A DNA stretch of 64,000 nucleotides, taken from contig OY755178.1 in assembly GCA_963576735.1 (NCBI GenBank), positions 19,587,645-19,651,644 of the forward strand, read 5' to 3'. A program made the translations under genes and the position numbers. Position 1 is the first letter of the stretch; every line of letters begins with the position of its first letter. The DNA is from Bedellia somnulentella. Its lineage: Eukaryota; Arthropoda; Insecta; Lepidoptera; Bedelliidae. The notes beneath the pieces are model-generated. The model worked only from the letters and a program-made list of their open reading frames with translations, was not told the origin of the DNA and searched no databases. Positions 32,335-45,900 of this stretch are shown piece after piece.

Positions 32335-32870
32335 AGGCCCGAATGGCTGTGCATGATGCTGTCCTCGTTCTTACGCTTATGTATTGCAGTGAATGTTGGG
32401 TGTGGCAGAAGAAGCATGAAAGCAGAGTGAATGCAGTAGAAATGAGATCCCTCAGAAAAGTTTGTAATGTAAGGTTAAGTAATCGTGTGAGGAAGGATGT
32501 GATTCGTGAAAGGTGTGGTGTAAAAGATGATATTGTAAGAAAGATAGAAAAAGGAATGTTGAGATGGTTTGGGCACATAGAGAGAATGGATGACAGTTAA
32601 TTGGTGAAAGAGGTATATAGAGCCAATGTGGAAGGTAATGTTAGTAGAGGACGACCTTTAAAGGAGGGCACATTTGGATCAAATAGAAAGTGTGCTTAAA
32701 AAGGCAGGCTTCCGTAGTATGAAGAATAAAAGAGCATGTATCGAAAGAATGATGGATATGAACGAAGCCAGAGAGGTTTGCCAGGATTATACAAAGTAAA
32801 GATCGATAGTCTCCGCCTACCCCAATGGGAACTATTGTAACTAAATTTATGTCATATTTATGAGACATAA
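32335..32870 (+). pseudogene. LINE-A (RTE-like) 3' fragment
   Basis: Encodes the C-terminal domain after the RT: a YCSECWVWQKKHESRVNAVE stretch and RWFGHIERMDD, then an in-frame stop at about 32598. Coding continues in degraded form to CCAATGGGAACTATTG. It resembles 56023-56664 (- strand) closely and is truncated at its 5' side. Confidence 0.85.
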
Positions 32871-33600
32871 ATTTTACATTAAATTATTTAGATGGAAAAC
32901 GTTATCAATGTTATTCACGTGACAATAAAGTGATCCACAACATACTGTATGAGCTAGCCCAACTAAGTTGAATTGAAACTCGGTCGGATATCGAATTCCT
33001 AAATAATAACCAAATTAGCCTTTTATAGTTCGAGTACCCGATGGAAAACATGATCTATAAGTTTTTATTAATTACGGAGTGACGATGATCTCATCGTGAT
33101 ATGTTTTTTTGTGAAGAATACGTACTAAGGGGTTAACAACCATTTTACATTGTTTTCGTTCTTGTCTGAGAACAAGTTTATCGTAACGACGTATTAAAAA
33201 TCTCAACGTGGAACTGATTTATAAGCTTTTTCAGTCAAATATCAACAGGTTACATTTAAAATGACTAAATGAAATAGACGTTTTAGAAGATGATTTTTTA
33301 AAACAGGTACATAAAGTAAAATAATATTATTTAATTCAAATTATATTTTCTCCTGGCCCAAATAAAGTACAGTTTGGTATAAACGTTTAAGTCTAAGAGT
33401 TTTATCGATTGTTTTAAGGAAAAGCAGATAATTAACAATTTGAACTTAAAAAAAACTCTCCAATAGTTTTTTGTGTTATGCTTTTATTTACTGGACACTG
33501 AGCAGTATGTCAGTATCTAGTTGAATTATTAAAGTCTAGATCCAAAGCGATCATCATGGCCGCATTTTGTCGATGAAATTCTGAGTCGCTTATTTATGTA
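32871..33600. other. No recognisable gene
   Basis: AT-rich, repeat-poor DNA. Confidence 0.5.
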
Positions 33601-33603
33601 TAC

Positions 33604-33695
33604 ATACATATTTACATACACTCACGGCTATAAATCCCTAGAAGGGGTAGCCAGAGCTTTAGAATAATAAATTCCTCAGCCACTTGTAGAAAAAA
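33604..33695 (-). mobile_element. Family A repeat, tail fragment
   Basis: ACACTCACGGCTATAAATCC to CCTCAGCCACTTGTAG, then lost. Confidence 0.8.
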
Positions 33696-33699
33696 TGTG

Positions 33700-34671
33700 G
33701 TAAGGATTCTCTTGTCGTCTTCTCCTTTTCACAAAGCGAATAGTTAAGCGACGGTAAGTTCAATTTTAATTTAATTGACGTTTAGTAAAATAATTTTTCT
33801 TTATCAGTATAAAAAAATATTCTGAATCCGGTATCAATCGACCAATTTATCGCGTAATAAATATAAAAAAATATATTCACACTGTAGAATTCAATAAATC
33901 CTATTTTTTAAAGTTAGTTAATATAAAATATTTGTTTAATTGCATTAGGAACGTTTTAATAAAAAGTTTAAGAAACATAGCAACACAATTAACAACAACT
34001 CATAAAATTGAAAAACAAACTAAAAATGTAATGAAATGACAAATTGTGAAGATGATTAAATAAGTATAAGCATACAATTTAACATAATAATGGAATCGAT
34101 ATCTATATTTAAGTAGTTTTTAACTTTCTTTATTACAACGCACTATTTGACTAAACTTGAATTATCTCCCAATTCAGTTTACAAGGGATAGAAGAGAACT
34201 AGAAAATAATGGCGACCTTGACTTACAGTGATTGGCTTTTAGAACGATCACTTATTATGTAATATGTTCAAAACACGATTAAAATCACTTTCACAGATTA
34301 ATCATAAAACAAGTTGAAGGTAATCCATATGATGAAAACAGTTTCGCAAACAAAGGCATTCTTCGGACTGCGGCAATTAATTAATGAGTATTTGAAAGTA
34401 TCCAGCTGAGTATAATTGCAGACAAAATTTCGAAAGAGATTAGTGTAGTACATGATTACTTTATAATAACCCTACAGTTAAATATTGGTTATAAATATAT
34501 TGAAAAAGTCGTAGTAAATAATATAAAAATTGGCAACTGACGGATATTGCTCAGTTGAAACTGGTCTTACAAAGCAGCAATTTGGCGTTTAGTTGGTTTG
34601 GGGAGTGTAGCTTGTTTGGTCCGCGGTTAAGGGAAGGAATGTCAAAAAGTATAAAATCATCATATCTAGGT
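33700..34671. other. No recognisable gene
   Basis: Very AT-rich, repeat-poor DNA. Confidence 0.5.
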
Positions 34672-34949
34672 AAATACATACATACATACATATACTCACG
34701 GCTATAAATCCCTAGAAGGGGTAGCCAGAGCTAAGAAATTAGAAATTCCTCAGCCACTTTTGGAAAGTTGAGTGGGGAAAAGATGGTAAAATAAAGGTTG
34801 TTGGTGATGGGTCTCCAACCGCATCGCCCAAAATTCCCTTAATAGCCCCAATACCGTTAGTCGCCTCTTACGTACACCCACCGGAAGAAATGGGGTAGTG
34901 CTATTCTAAGCCGACACTACACAGCAATCTATCATATCTATCTATCTAG
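34672..34949 (-). mobile_element. Family A repeat, full length with clear TSD
   Basis: Flanked by the 11-bp duplication CATATCTAGGT (34661-34671 and 34950-34960). It runs from the (CATA)n tail to TACACAGCA plus a short ATCTATCTATCTAG extension at its 5' side. A clean example of retroposition. Confidence 0.92.
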
Positions 34950-34960
34950 CATATCTAGGT

Positions 34961-35170
34961 GTCTGTGTAATTTGGCCATAGTCCATCACATTTGCTAAGT
35001 GCGGGTTGGCGGACTGACGAATACTACCGCGATAGTTGCCGGGCCGACAGCTTATTAGCCCGATAATATTAAATTTCGGGTAATCAGTTTTCAGTGTTTT
35101 TTATCCGCTTAGGCCAACGAACCTGAAAACTTCGGATTTGAAGCAAGTTATAGTAAAGGAGGCAGTTGTA
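34961..35170 (-). mobile_element. SINE-C, degenerate
   Basis: AATTTGGCCATAGTCCATCA, AGTGCGGGTTGGCGGACTGA, TACTACCGCGATAGTTGCCG and GGTAATCAG are in family order. The head is lost. Confidence 0.65.
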
Positions 35171-35437
35171 GTAAACCTTATCAACTTATTATAATACTAA
35201 ATTTAAAGTAACGGTCGCTATTTTAATAAGTTGCGAATAGAAACATCGTAAAAATGATGGAAATGAATTTGAAATAATGGAAGTGTTTATACAGTTTAGT
35301 AACCATAATTCAAATAACGTGGTCTAAAATTGGCCGCATATCGATCTACGAATTCACTGGAAAACATTAGACTGTATCGATTCATTAGGTTCTTGATCTA
35401 CACGCCAACTTTCCTTGTAGTTTATTTATGTCAGTAA

Positions 35438-35465
35438 ATGTGTGTGTGTGTGTGTGTGTGTGTGT
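35438..35465. repeat. (TG)n microsatellite
   Basis: About 28 bp of perfect TG repeats. A short (CCCAT)n run follows at 35490-35508. Confidence 0.95.
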
Positions 35466-35529
35466 TGTAGAGCCCATCCCAGCCGGCCCTCCCATCCCAT
35501 CCCATCACGAGCTCGTCGCAAATCAATTG

Positions 35530-35537
35530 TGACGTCA
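35530..35537. promoter_or_regulatory. CRE palindrome TGACGTCA
   Basis: A complete CRE in repeat-free DNA. Function is inferred from the motif only. Confidence 0.3.
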
Positions 35538-38184
35538 GAGCGTCTTAATATAACTCATCATCTGCAATTGGCCATCACTTGAGCAGCTCTTCCTACTTCG
35601 TGTGTGTTAGCAAACATCTTCATTGAACACACATCACCGAGTGTGATATTGCCTATCAAATTGATATTGACATATTAAACTGACAAATTGAAACGTTGTT
35701 TTTGCGCCGCGAATAAAATCGAATCAAAATATCTCAACGTTATTACTTTAGTTTTAGATATGTTTGTTCTTTGATTAGTGATAGTTCGACTGGTCATCCA
35801 ACTATTTAAATACCTTTTCTTTGCAGCCTGTTTTTTTTTAAGTCTACGTATTGTTTTAGGAGCCGTGGTTCATCAGCCGATCATATAAGTGACTATTCCA
35901 GTTCCCTGACATGGCCACAGATAGAGCAAATATGTGTTAGTAGATATTTTCACACCATACAATTGGACATTCAGAATATTAACTTGTTGCTGAACGTTAA
36001 AGTTTATCATTCTGACCAGCAATCTTCACGCGTCACGATCACGAGCAAGCATGTTTCCTCACGATGAAGTTTCGCAACGCGGCTAATTACTTATAAGTGT
36101 ATCTTACTACGATATACTAAATTCAACGTTATATTGAGTTTACTCCGAACACATTATCATATCCAAATGGTGCGATTGACTATCTAAACATCACGGATCT
36201 ATGACAAAATAAAGTAACTCATCGAAAATATTTACGAAACCAACGGGTATGTGACAGCTTCAATTAATATTATTATTTAACGTCCAGTCGACCACAACGA
36301 ATTTATCATTTGGTTGTTTTTATCAATTGGTTAACATTAAAAAGTTATTTCCAGCAAACTGCAGTCGTTGATAACATAGCTAGTGCGGTGTGCTCGTCAA
36401 ACATTTATCACTGAAACTCGCCACATATGTAAATTATAATGTCATATTCAATAGCTATGTATGGCCAGCGGTATCTGGGCCTCATTACATATGGACTGAT
36501 AGGGACTTTTAATGAAATCACTGCTGGTTACATATTTGTTTAAATCTGGACAACTGTAAACTTCTCTGCGGATGTTGGTCGGGATTATCATACGTTACTC
36601 TTTTGTTTTATGCAGGATACCTACTTGAAATATTCGTAAAAATATTGTATGAAAATTAGGTTAGTAAAAAATATTATTCGGATCTATTATATTGGCAGTA
36701 GATTTGTACAAAAAATACCAAGTTATTATCCGTAGAATTCTGCTCACTTATGTGTGACTCACTAACCAATGGAGTTATCTATCGTGAAATTGATCGTTAT
36801 CAATTATTGCTTTTTCTTTTATGCCTTTATACTTTGTTCGAACTTGACTTGTAGCTATGCAATCGATGTTGTTGAAAGAAGAAGTCCGTTTCCACGCTGC
36901 TGAACAATTTAGAATGTCTCAGACTGATCTTCTAAAACAGCGTTCACAGACTAATAATATAAAACGTACACAATCGCAATAGACCGTCATGTGACTATAC
37001 TGCCCAAGCAATTCGTCTCGGTACTCTGAATACCAGGTGACGAAATGTCGCGTGATGGTTAGATGTGTTTGTACCGCTGCAACCCCTTTCAGAACTTGAG
37101 TTGAATATACGTATTCACAAAAAATACATATTTTCACAACAATTGTTATTCAAACACATGAGTCACGTTTCAGTTTAACTTGACATGCATAACTAACATT
37201 AAGTAGACAAACTCATATGATATTTGTGTGATGAATTTGATTTTAAAATGACAGACTTTGCCTCGTATATATGCAATGACGTCACATTGTATTCACAGTA
37301 AACTCAGGTTCTTAAAAAAACGGTCTTACTTCTTTGTATTCACCCTGGATTAGTTTTCATGATAGTTTTCGTGGGTAGTTGCAACTCTACAACACATTTA
37401 CGCCGCTCGCAATAGTGACGTAAACATGCCTTTTATAAAATGTATTACGGATTCTATTTATTTATAACGAGAAACCGTGTAAAATTTGTAAAAGCAAGTA
37501 CTCGTATTATTCGCCATGCATTCATATCACAATACCCGTGTCCATCCCGAATTGTTTATAAGTCCAATTAGATTTTTGTTTTGCATTTGAACTTACATAC
37601 TAATACCGAGTGGAATATTGTAGTGGCAGACGTGAATTCGCCCACGTTACTGGAGAGCAGTCACACTTGCCCTTTTTATATCGTAACACTTTCATGTGGC
37701 CTATCACGTGTTTCCCATACTAAGCACCAACACCCGTTCTTAGACAAATCACAGCTGGGTGTTTCCGATCCTCTCGAAACATACAATTTCATCATTATTT
37801 TAGAATAGATTAATATACTCACGAGTATCAACCGCAAACATCGTTAGAGCAAACTTCAGAGTTAGAAATTTCTCAGGGACTTTTAAAAGTGGAGCCGGGA
37901 AAATATTGTACAAAAGACTTTGTTGACGTTATTTAAAAAATAATAATATAGTTGATAAATATTGGTTGTAGTAGTAATGATATTTAACGTTTAGCATGTT
38001 TTAATTGCGCAGTTTTTTAGTATTTCTATTATTTGAATTATCGTGTGAGTGTCTAATTAGAATGATGTAACATTTTTATTTATACTTTTTAACTTGACGA
38101 TGAAGTTTAGATTTCAATGTACAACGACATACTTCGACATTGCATCCCCGACTCGGATGCTTCTTTCTTATTTTAACTTACTTA

Positions 38185-38330
38185 CTTACTTATACTCACG
38201 CCCATTACTCCCATTGGGGTAGGCAGAGACTATCGATCCCCACTTAGTACGATCTTGACAAACCTCTCTTGCTTCCCTTACATTCCTTATCCTTAATTCC
38301 TTCTTATTTTAAATTTAAATAATTGTCTTA
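38185..38330 (-). pseudogene. LINE-A 3' end scrap
   Basis: CTTACTTACTTATACTCACG, CCCATTGGGGTAGGCAGAGA, CGATCTTGACAAACCTCTCT. This is the inverted LINE-A 3' end (protein end CQDRTKW...YPNG) with its short-repeat tail, as at 56023. Confidence 0.85.
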
Positions 38331-41300
38331 TTTATAGTCAATATAAAGCCATGTAAATAAAACTCTTCAAGTATGCACAAAAGTAAGAAGATAGTCCCGT
38401 GCGGTATCATGCCAACAGACGCTGATCAATAAAAGGTTCAGCAACGAAGGGGACGCAGCAAAGTACCAAATGTGACACGTGCTCGATAGACAATTTCACC
38501 AGTCAGCCATTTGTATGCTGGACCTTGTTTACGTCAGACAAGTGATACAAGTACTGCTCGACCACCAGCCCGCGCGCGGACAACTTGCTGAGTCACGCGT
38601 CCAGTAATTGGGACAATTGTTTTATTGATCACAAGACATTGGGCAGCGTCGCGAACCCATCAAATATACCAATCTGTTTACTTCACACCTCGTTACTACT
38701 CTGACGTTCTACTTACTTGTTTACGCATATCTGAATCTGCTAGTCGGTTAATTGCACGAATGCTCCTAATTTGTTTTTTACTGAGATTTTGCAATTAATG
38801 GTGGAATCGGTTTTATTTCCGACCCCGAAACGCCAAATCATTTATAAAAAAATCGTGGTTTTAACTTGTTTTTAATATTTAATGGCTTCTTATGTAAATA
38901 ATAGTAAATCACAACTTACTTCCAATATATTTACCATTAAAATCCCAAAAAGTCTTTTTTGCTGCGAAGTATAGAAAAAATATTTGAAGTATATTGTATG
39001 GTACCGCCATTCAAAGTTCATTAATTCTGTCTACCTGGTTTTCTTCGAGTCCATTACTTATTGCATCGTAGCAAAGCAACAAAACTGTTTTAGCCTAAAT
39101 AACAATGGGCATGCGTTTTTATGAGCATTTCTTACTTTTTTATCTTCCTAGGGCTATTATATCACACAAATATCTTTAACCACTCAGTTGGGATTTCAGA
39201 TTGCATAAGACTTTGCAATAAAGAATTTTCTTAAAAGGTTCTCAAGCATTGTGCCCACGAATCACCCATAACACCTCCACACCACAGTCGGTCGTATTGA
39301 ACGGCACCAGCAGTTATACACTTATCTACGTTAAAAGTTTTACTGCTTTTCCATGATATTGACTTTCAGATAGAAGTTACAGTTCAAGGTCTTTTGTAGG
39401 AAGTCTAGAAATACACTCTATTTTTTTTTAATTTAAAAAGAACGCAATAAAAACAAACAGATTCGTTGAAAATATACTGAGGATGATTTGCGATTCAGTG
39501 ATAAACAGAAACCAATCAAACATCTGTTTTAGACCACGTTTAATTACGATCGATTAATGAGGTTTTTAAAATTGGTAAATTAAAAAGAATGGTATTGTAA
39601 CCTTCTGTAATTATTACGTCAGTCAATAACACTATAACAAGACAGGAATTGCGAATGTTTTATATGCACTACACCCGAAATGTAAATGTATAATCTGCAA
39701 TATGCTTATATGATCGAATATTGCATGTTTTTTAAATGCAATGCATACTGATAACATTAACATGTCACAGCAGCAATCATAGTTTATTTGTTTCTAGTTT
39801 CGTTCTCCTATTGAAGACGACGGTGAATTCAAATTATAGTTACAATTTGATTGGCAGTTGAAGTGATTACTTTTATCTATCTATTACGTCGATAGTATCA
39901 ATAATGTAGTGGAATGTGCGATGTCGAGACCAGACCATAGCTACACCAATGATTCACACACATCGTATTTGATGAACCTATTTTTATCAAACAATATTTA
40001 TACGCTCAACCGATCGAACAACACTAATACATTAATTTTCTCTTCATTTCGTTTGTGTTATATCTAAAACTCATTCTTATGATTATAATCTCATAAAATG
40101 TGAATGGAAATCGACATGTTTAAAGATGACCAATCAGAAAGTCTGCATTGGCTATTAAAAGGTATTGCTCTAGTCAATTCGATACTACACATAAAAATAT
40201 GGAGAAGCCATTGCAATTTGAAACCTTATCAACATTAGTAAAATCATGTTACGCTTAAAGTTATGGTTAGTTCATTGATTAAAACGTCTCGCGGGAAACG
40301 AGCCGTGGCGACGATTGATTAAAACATACAAGTTTATTGCCCGGGTAAGCCTTCCGATATCACCTTGCTATACAATACGCCATCAATATAAATTCATCAT
40401 TTTAATAGTAAAGATTCAACTCTTCTATTTTTCACTCGACGCGGGTACTTAATTTCTACACTAGGTACACAATTTAGTAGTACAGTATGCAGTACTATTT
40501 ATTCAAAGCAAAAAAATTTTATATTTGATGCTACAAACTGACGTCCTCATGGAGGTACAATACAATGCATCGTAACGATAGCTATTTCACTGGATAAATA
40601 TTACACTTCTCATGCTCGCACCCCTCAGTCTACGCTGGTTTGTTTGATTGAACACGATTGCTTTCTATTTTAAAGACTTGACAATCTTGACAGCGCATAT
40701 TATATTTTTAAAAGCTGAATGATACTCATAGAGTGTTGCAGTTTCCTTTAACGTCGTTAAAAAAAAGGCACTTCAAAACTTAAATTAATGAATGTTATAA
40801 TATGAATAAGCCCCTTGTAGTTAACAGTTTATTTTTTTTAAATCAGTCGCAACTCGCACTCCGAAGAAGTTTCCGCGAAATTATCGCCCACTAACTAAAT
40901 CTTAGACGAAATAAGAAAAATGTTTTTAGCCACATGCTACCATTTGAGTTTTTGTTTTGTTTTCATTTTATATTTTAGCTTGGATCAATAAATAGTTTGG
41001 CAATTGTAAACAAAACTACATCCGCGGTTCATATTTGCACGGAAAAGTGGCGATATTAAACCAATGAACTATTTTTGGGTCATCATGAAAACCAGATAAA
41101 CGATATCAATACTGTAACGAAAAGCAAGTACTCGTAACGGCCTGTCAAACTGACATACAAACACACATACAGTACAGCTGCGAGTCCAAAATGAGCTAGC
41201 GACATCCAAAGAATTAGCGCAGCTCTTCCTCATGCATTTACTGTAACAGTAAAAATATGTGTTTTTTAATAGTTTAATTAGTACCGAGCCGTGTGATTCA

Positions 41301-42039
41301 GCTTGTGATAGCACTATACCATCTCTTTCTATGGACGTTTTGGAAGTGGGTAAGGTTAAAGGGTTATTTAAGTGAGTGGAAACCCATCTGACACGATCTG
41401 TTGCGCATGTTTTCCCTCTCAACGTCTAAAAGTTACTAAGGGACTTTCGGCACCAAAGTTTCAACTAAAATAAACTATGCTGTCTCTTTCTGCGGATATC
41501 TAGAAGGCGAGGAGGCCAGATAAGTGGCGATGCGGTTTGTCATCTATCTGCAACTTCATAATAAATATTCATATTAAATCCCTAAACTGAGAATTTGTAT
41601 TTCCTTGATACCATTTATTGGGATTATAACCATGAGCATGTGTGGCCTGGCTGGTGGTGATCACCAACCAAATTATCAACTGCAACGTCCATCATTACTA
41701 AGAAGGTCCACAGAAACAAGTATTTGAGGATAAATTATTCTCTATACTTCAACATAATGTATATGAAGTTAGTTTACATTTCGGCAACGTATTATGTAGT
41801 GCTGCCACTTTCACATCACCGCGTAGAAGTGATCCCACGTATGTGCTAATGTGACATCGCGAGTGCACCTCACCTCACCTCACTTGCATACTGTTCGTAA
41901 TTGCAATCGGACACAGTGCTAACGATATTCACACATTGATATGAAACAAGGCATTGCGCGTGTTGACATATTTCACTAAACTTTCGAGCACACTAGCAAT
42001 TTGTAAAATTGTTAAGGCTAGGTGATTTGTGGATACAAT
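38331..42039. other. Largely unique AT-rich DNA
   Basis: No gene is supported. Two very degenerate family A-like stretches lie at 41280-41460 and 41461-41645 (GCGATGCGGTTTGTCATCTA, GGATTATAACCATGAGCATG). The frame at 41069-41422 overlaps the first and is chance. Confidence 0.45.
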
Positions 42040-42400
42040 CACAGTCCTTCCCTTATATGTCCTCAGCGAAGGGAACTAGCCTACCCCGATAAGCGTGCCT
42101 TGTCATAGTCTACCACACTGGCGTAGTGCGGTAAAGCACACAATACGACTAATGTCGTGAAAGACAACCTAAAGCAGAAAGGACACCCTCCGGTAAACCA
42201 ATCCGAGGCCTCCGAGTCATGCATGAGCCGAACGTACGAACATTTTCATAATTCGATGTCATGGGCGTATGCAGATTCTTCTACGACATTTATGCTGGAC
42301 TTAAAATAGGACAAGGAATACCAAAACGGATACCAGTTTCGAACAGAGGCCTCGAGCATTCGAAACCGAGCATTTCCCACTGAACTACCAAGGCTGTTCA
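42040..42400 (-). mobile_element. SINE-C, degenerate
   Basis: CCTTATATGTCCTCAGCGAA, GTCATAGTCTACCACACTGG and GACTAATGTCG at the left. A ruined head (CGAAACCGAGCATTTCCCAC) is at the right. Confidence 0.6.
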
Positions 42401-42889
42401 CGCCTGGTTTAAAACCTGCCCGCTAAAAATACTAACAATAATCCGCCACGCCCGCGCCACGCACGCGACCACACTACTCAATACATTTATTGCGTATTTT
42501 CGTACTTTTATTTTGTTGTTATCGTAATAAGTAGTAGTCGATATTATGTGCTGGTAATAACCCTTCTCTTTTAGGGACTTGGATTGAATTTTATGAACAT
42601 GTTAAATGCTCGGTAGCTACGGTTGCAAATCTTTCGTGCAATTAATACAACGACACTTTTTGTTTGTCTACCCCAAATAGGAACTTAAGGTATATCTATA
42701 TTTATGTATATTGGTTTTGTTAACTCTTTATTCTATCGCTACAGCTTTTTTGTAGTGCAGAAATCAATATACAGAGTCAATAAAATATATAATTACTCTA
42801 TAGATCTGATTATTCCTTCAGAGGATGAAACTCGTGAAAAACCAATGTCTGTTTGAGTGACCGCTACAACCACAACTGTTTGTGTGCAG

Positions 42890-42972
42890 GATGACTCCGC
42901 GGCGGAACTTCGCGTCGTCCACCTCGCTGGCGATGGCGGCCGACGACAAGACCGCCAGCAACGACTACATTC
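42890..42972 (+). CDS. SLC26 exon 1 (coding part; N-terminus)
   Basis: Acceptor TGTGTGCAG at 42881-42889, ATG at 42891 one base into the exon, donor GTGAGT at 42973. It codes 27 residues of a polar cytosolic N-terminus (MTPRRNFASS start) plus one base. The acceptor shows that at least one non-coding exon lies upstream. Confidence 0.88.
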
Positions 42973-45900
42973 GTGAGTGTCTACTGTACTAACACTTTAA
43001 CAACACACTGAAACATTGGGAAACCTAAGATAGGACAGTACACACTACACTTGGTATATTGGATACGCTATACTAGTCAAATTAAACGTTTTATCATTAA
43101 TTGACTGACTATATAAGTTTCTTCTACATTCTTTATTTTGTGTTATCAATGTTTTAAATGACGTAGAACTCTTTAATTTGAGCCAGTAATCCCCGAAAGT
43201 TAAATTGAGTTGTTATTGATTTTCGGCATTTGCGTGAACAAAACTTTGCAATAAAACTATCAAAAACAAGTCCAAATATATGATTAGTACCGGGAAGCTC
43301 CAACCATAAAGCTATACCACACTTTAAAATGTAAACACTAATTATTTTTATAACTTGACCACACGACTTAATTAAATTAATCTCAAATAGGGAGTAGTAA
43401 TTAAATAACTATTTTAATAATTGAAACAGTTGGCTCCCTGATCAATTAACCTTGACATTTTGCACGATATTGCGTCATTTTCCATTGTCGCTAATTTATT
43501 CATATTAAGTAAAATAAATTAAGACACCTGTCGCTAATCTAGTTGTTTGCGGAAAACCGCGCGCTCCCACTTTACACTCCGGCGAGATCAACATTTAGCG
43601 TATCGGTTTTACCGTTTCGAAACCAGATATTAGAGAGGCAAATGTTTCGGAAAACCCGCTCGGCACGCGCGTAACAACATCATCGCACCGATAATACGTA
43701 AATTATTTCCGTAAATATTTGGATTACCTCTGACCCGTATCTGTGTGGGAAGGTCTTACTGAGCCATGGGGAAATGCGGTCAGCTACTAACATCTTTCAA
43801 TATTAAAAACAAACAAGGTAAGAGAAATTTTCACACGATAATATGGGTTTGTCTCAGCTTTAGGAACATTTTTAACACAACGCTAGTATCGAAGACGCAA
43901 TGAAATTTCGACGTAAAACGAAGAACCCTCATCGCCTCCCATAGAATATTTATTTTTATTTATTTACTAGCTTTTTGCCCGCGACTTCGTCCGCGTGGAC
44001 TTCATTTTTTGCATCCGGTTTACATTCAAAATACCAAAACACTATCTTAACTTCTATTTTTTATATACATTTATATTCCCGCGGGCGTTGTAAAGGATAT
44101 AAAGGATTTCATGCCCGAGCTTTATATGAGGTGCTCGATAAATTAGATTTACGTTTGCGAGGCATTGCGTAAATATGAGTAAACTATAAAAATCTATACG
44201 ACCAACAAAGCGACGAACCTAACAATTATTCAATTACTGCTTAAAACCTGAAAACTTTAAAACACACAATTCAATCTAAAATAGTAGGAACTAGACTTGA
44301 GTAGTTCCGGAACGAGTCAATCAAATGATACGCTTCCACTCCCGGTACTGAACAACTCACTCGTTCCAAGCGCGCTCGAATCACTCCTTAGTTCCACACT
44401 TCCATTGAACTCTATGATACAACTGTTTAGTTTAGCTCCGACGGAAGTACATTAAGTGAAAGACAACTCTAAGCCGTGCACATAAAGACTATTATAATTT
44501 TGATCATGGTAATGAATATATCCGAATTTAGTTCCTTTATATTTCGTCCTTGAAATGAAAACGAATGCATATCAACTAGGCAAGTTGAAGTAAAGTAAAC
44601 TTTATCTCAATCAAAGTAAATACGATTGGATTATTCTTGTTTTGTATCCGATCCAGCTTTGGTAAAAAATATAGCGTGAATTTTCAAAAATGGTTATTTA
44701 CAATAAAGCCATAAGTTGGTTACTTAAAATTACAATACTAATGTCGCTTATCACATACATACACTCACGGCTATAAATCCCTAGAAGGGGTAGCCAGAGC
44801 AAAGGAATTAGAAATTTGGAAAGTTGAGAGGGGAAAAGATAAAACTTTACTTTGCTTATCACATAATAGTCGTAAAATCAAATGACAAATAACAGAACTA
44901 TAAAAATAAACGTACATTTCGAAATGATCCGTAACGGCGGTACGAAATGGAGTTGGAAGTATTGAGGAAGCCCCGGAGCTAATTGGAACTAGTGAACTAA
45001 AGGAGTGATATAGTTCCGGTAGTCGAAAGTATTCATATCATTCTTTTCCCTCTCCGGACACAGAACGCGCAAGTCTAGTAGGAACCAAAAAATATCCCTA
45101 ACTAAACTATAAAAATCCAAACGACGAACTAACAAAGCGCACTAAACTAACCTTACTATTATTCAGCCTACTGCGAAAAACCTAAAATCTATTAAATACT
45201 TCAATATTACAGTACAATAGTGAAAAGGAATTAAGGACACCAAAGAAAGCGAGCATCAGTCAATTAAGATAAAACAGCAACTAAGTAAATGACTCGTAAA
45301 ATGCAAGTAACGATGATCTATCATTAAAATTTCAAGTTACAAATACCAAATTATGTAGGAACCAATACTGTAAATTAAACTGTATCAATAAGAATATATT
45401 ATTGTGGGTTTATATACTCCAATAAAGAAGAAATCATACCGCGATGTAGAAAGTACCGACAGCGCCATCTATTGGTAAACATGCAAACAACGCCGCGCTC
45501 TTTTATAAGGTTTCAGCTGAAAGGTTGAAGATTTCGCTGCTAAAATCCATTAGTGATTCCCGTATAAAAGTATTCTATAATTTAATCTGGACTTCTAACT
45601 ATATGTCTGCAAAATTTCAAAGCAATCGGTTCGGTAGTTGCGGCGTGAAAGAAGCACAAATAAACAAACAAACAAACTCACTTTCCGATTTATAATATTA
45701 GTATGGATTTATTTATTGGGCATGCACACAGTACAACATCATAATATTATATTTTCCAAAAGACATAATGTTTTGCTCAGATGCAGTACCAAAACAGCAT
45801 GCACAGCATTACCTTGTAAGTTGAACTATACAATGTTTGATACAAATATAAATGATTCAAAATAAAATAATGTAAATTTAATTCAATGGAAGTTCTTATA

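Larger units (their letters stand above)
35171..38184. other. Largely unique DNA, presumed 5' flank or first intron of the SLC26 gene
   Basis: No coding frame is supported. I see a degenerate SINE-D (36950-37100, + strand; GAATACCAGGTGACGAAATG), a second complete CRE (37277-37284) and a very degenerate family A tail (37810-37920). The low repeat density contrasts with the flanks. Confidence 0.45.

Noticed and set aside
41069..41422. A 117-codon minus-strand frame
   Set aside because: It overlaps a degenerate family A copy and has no coding character.
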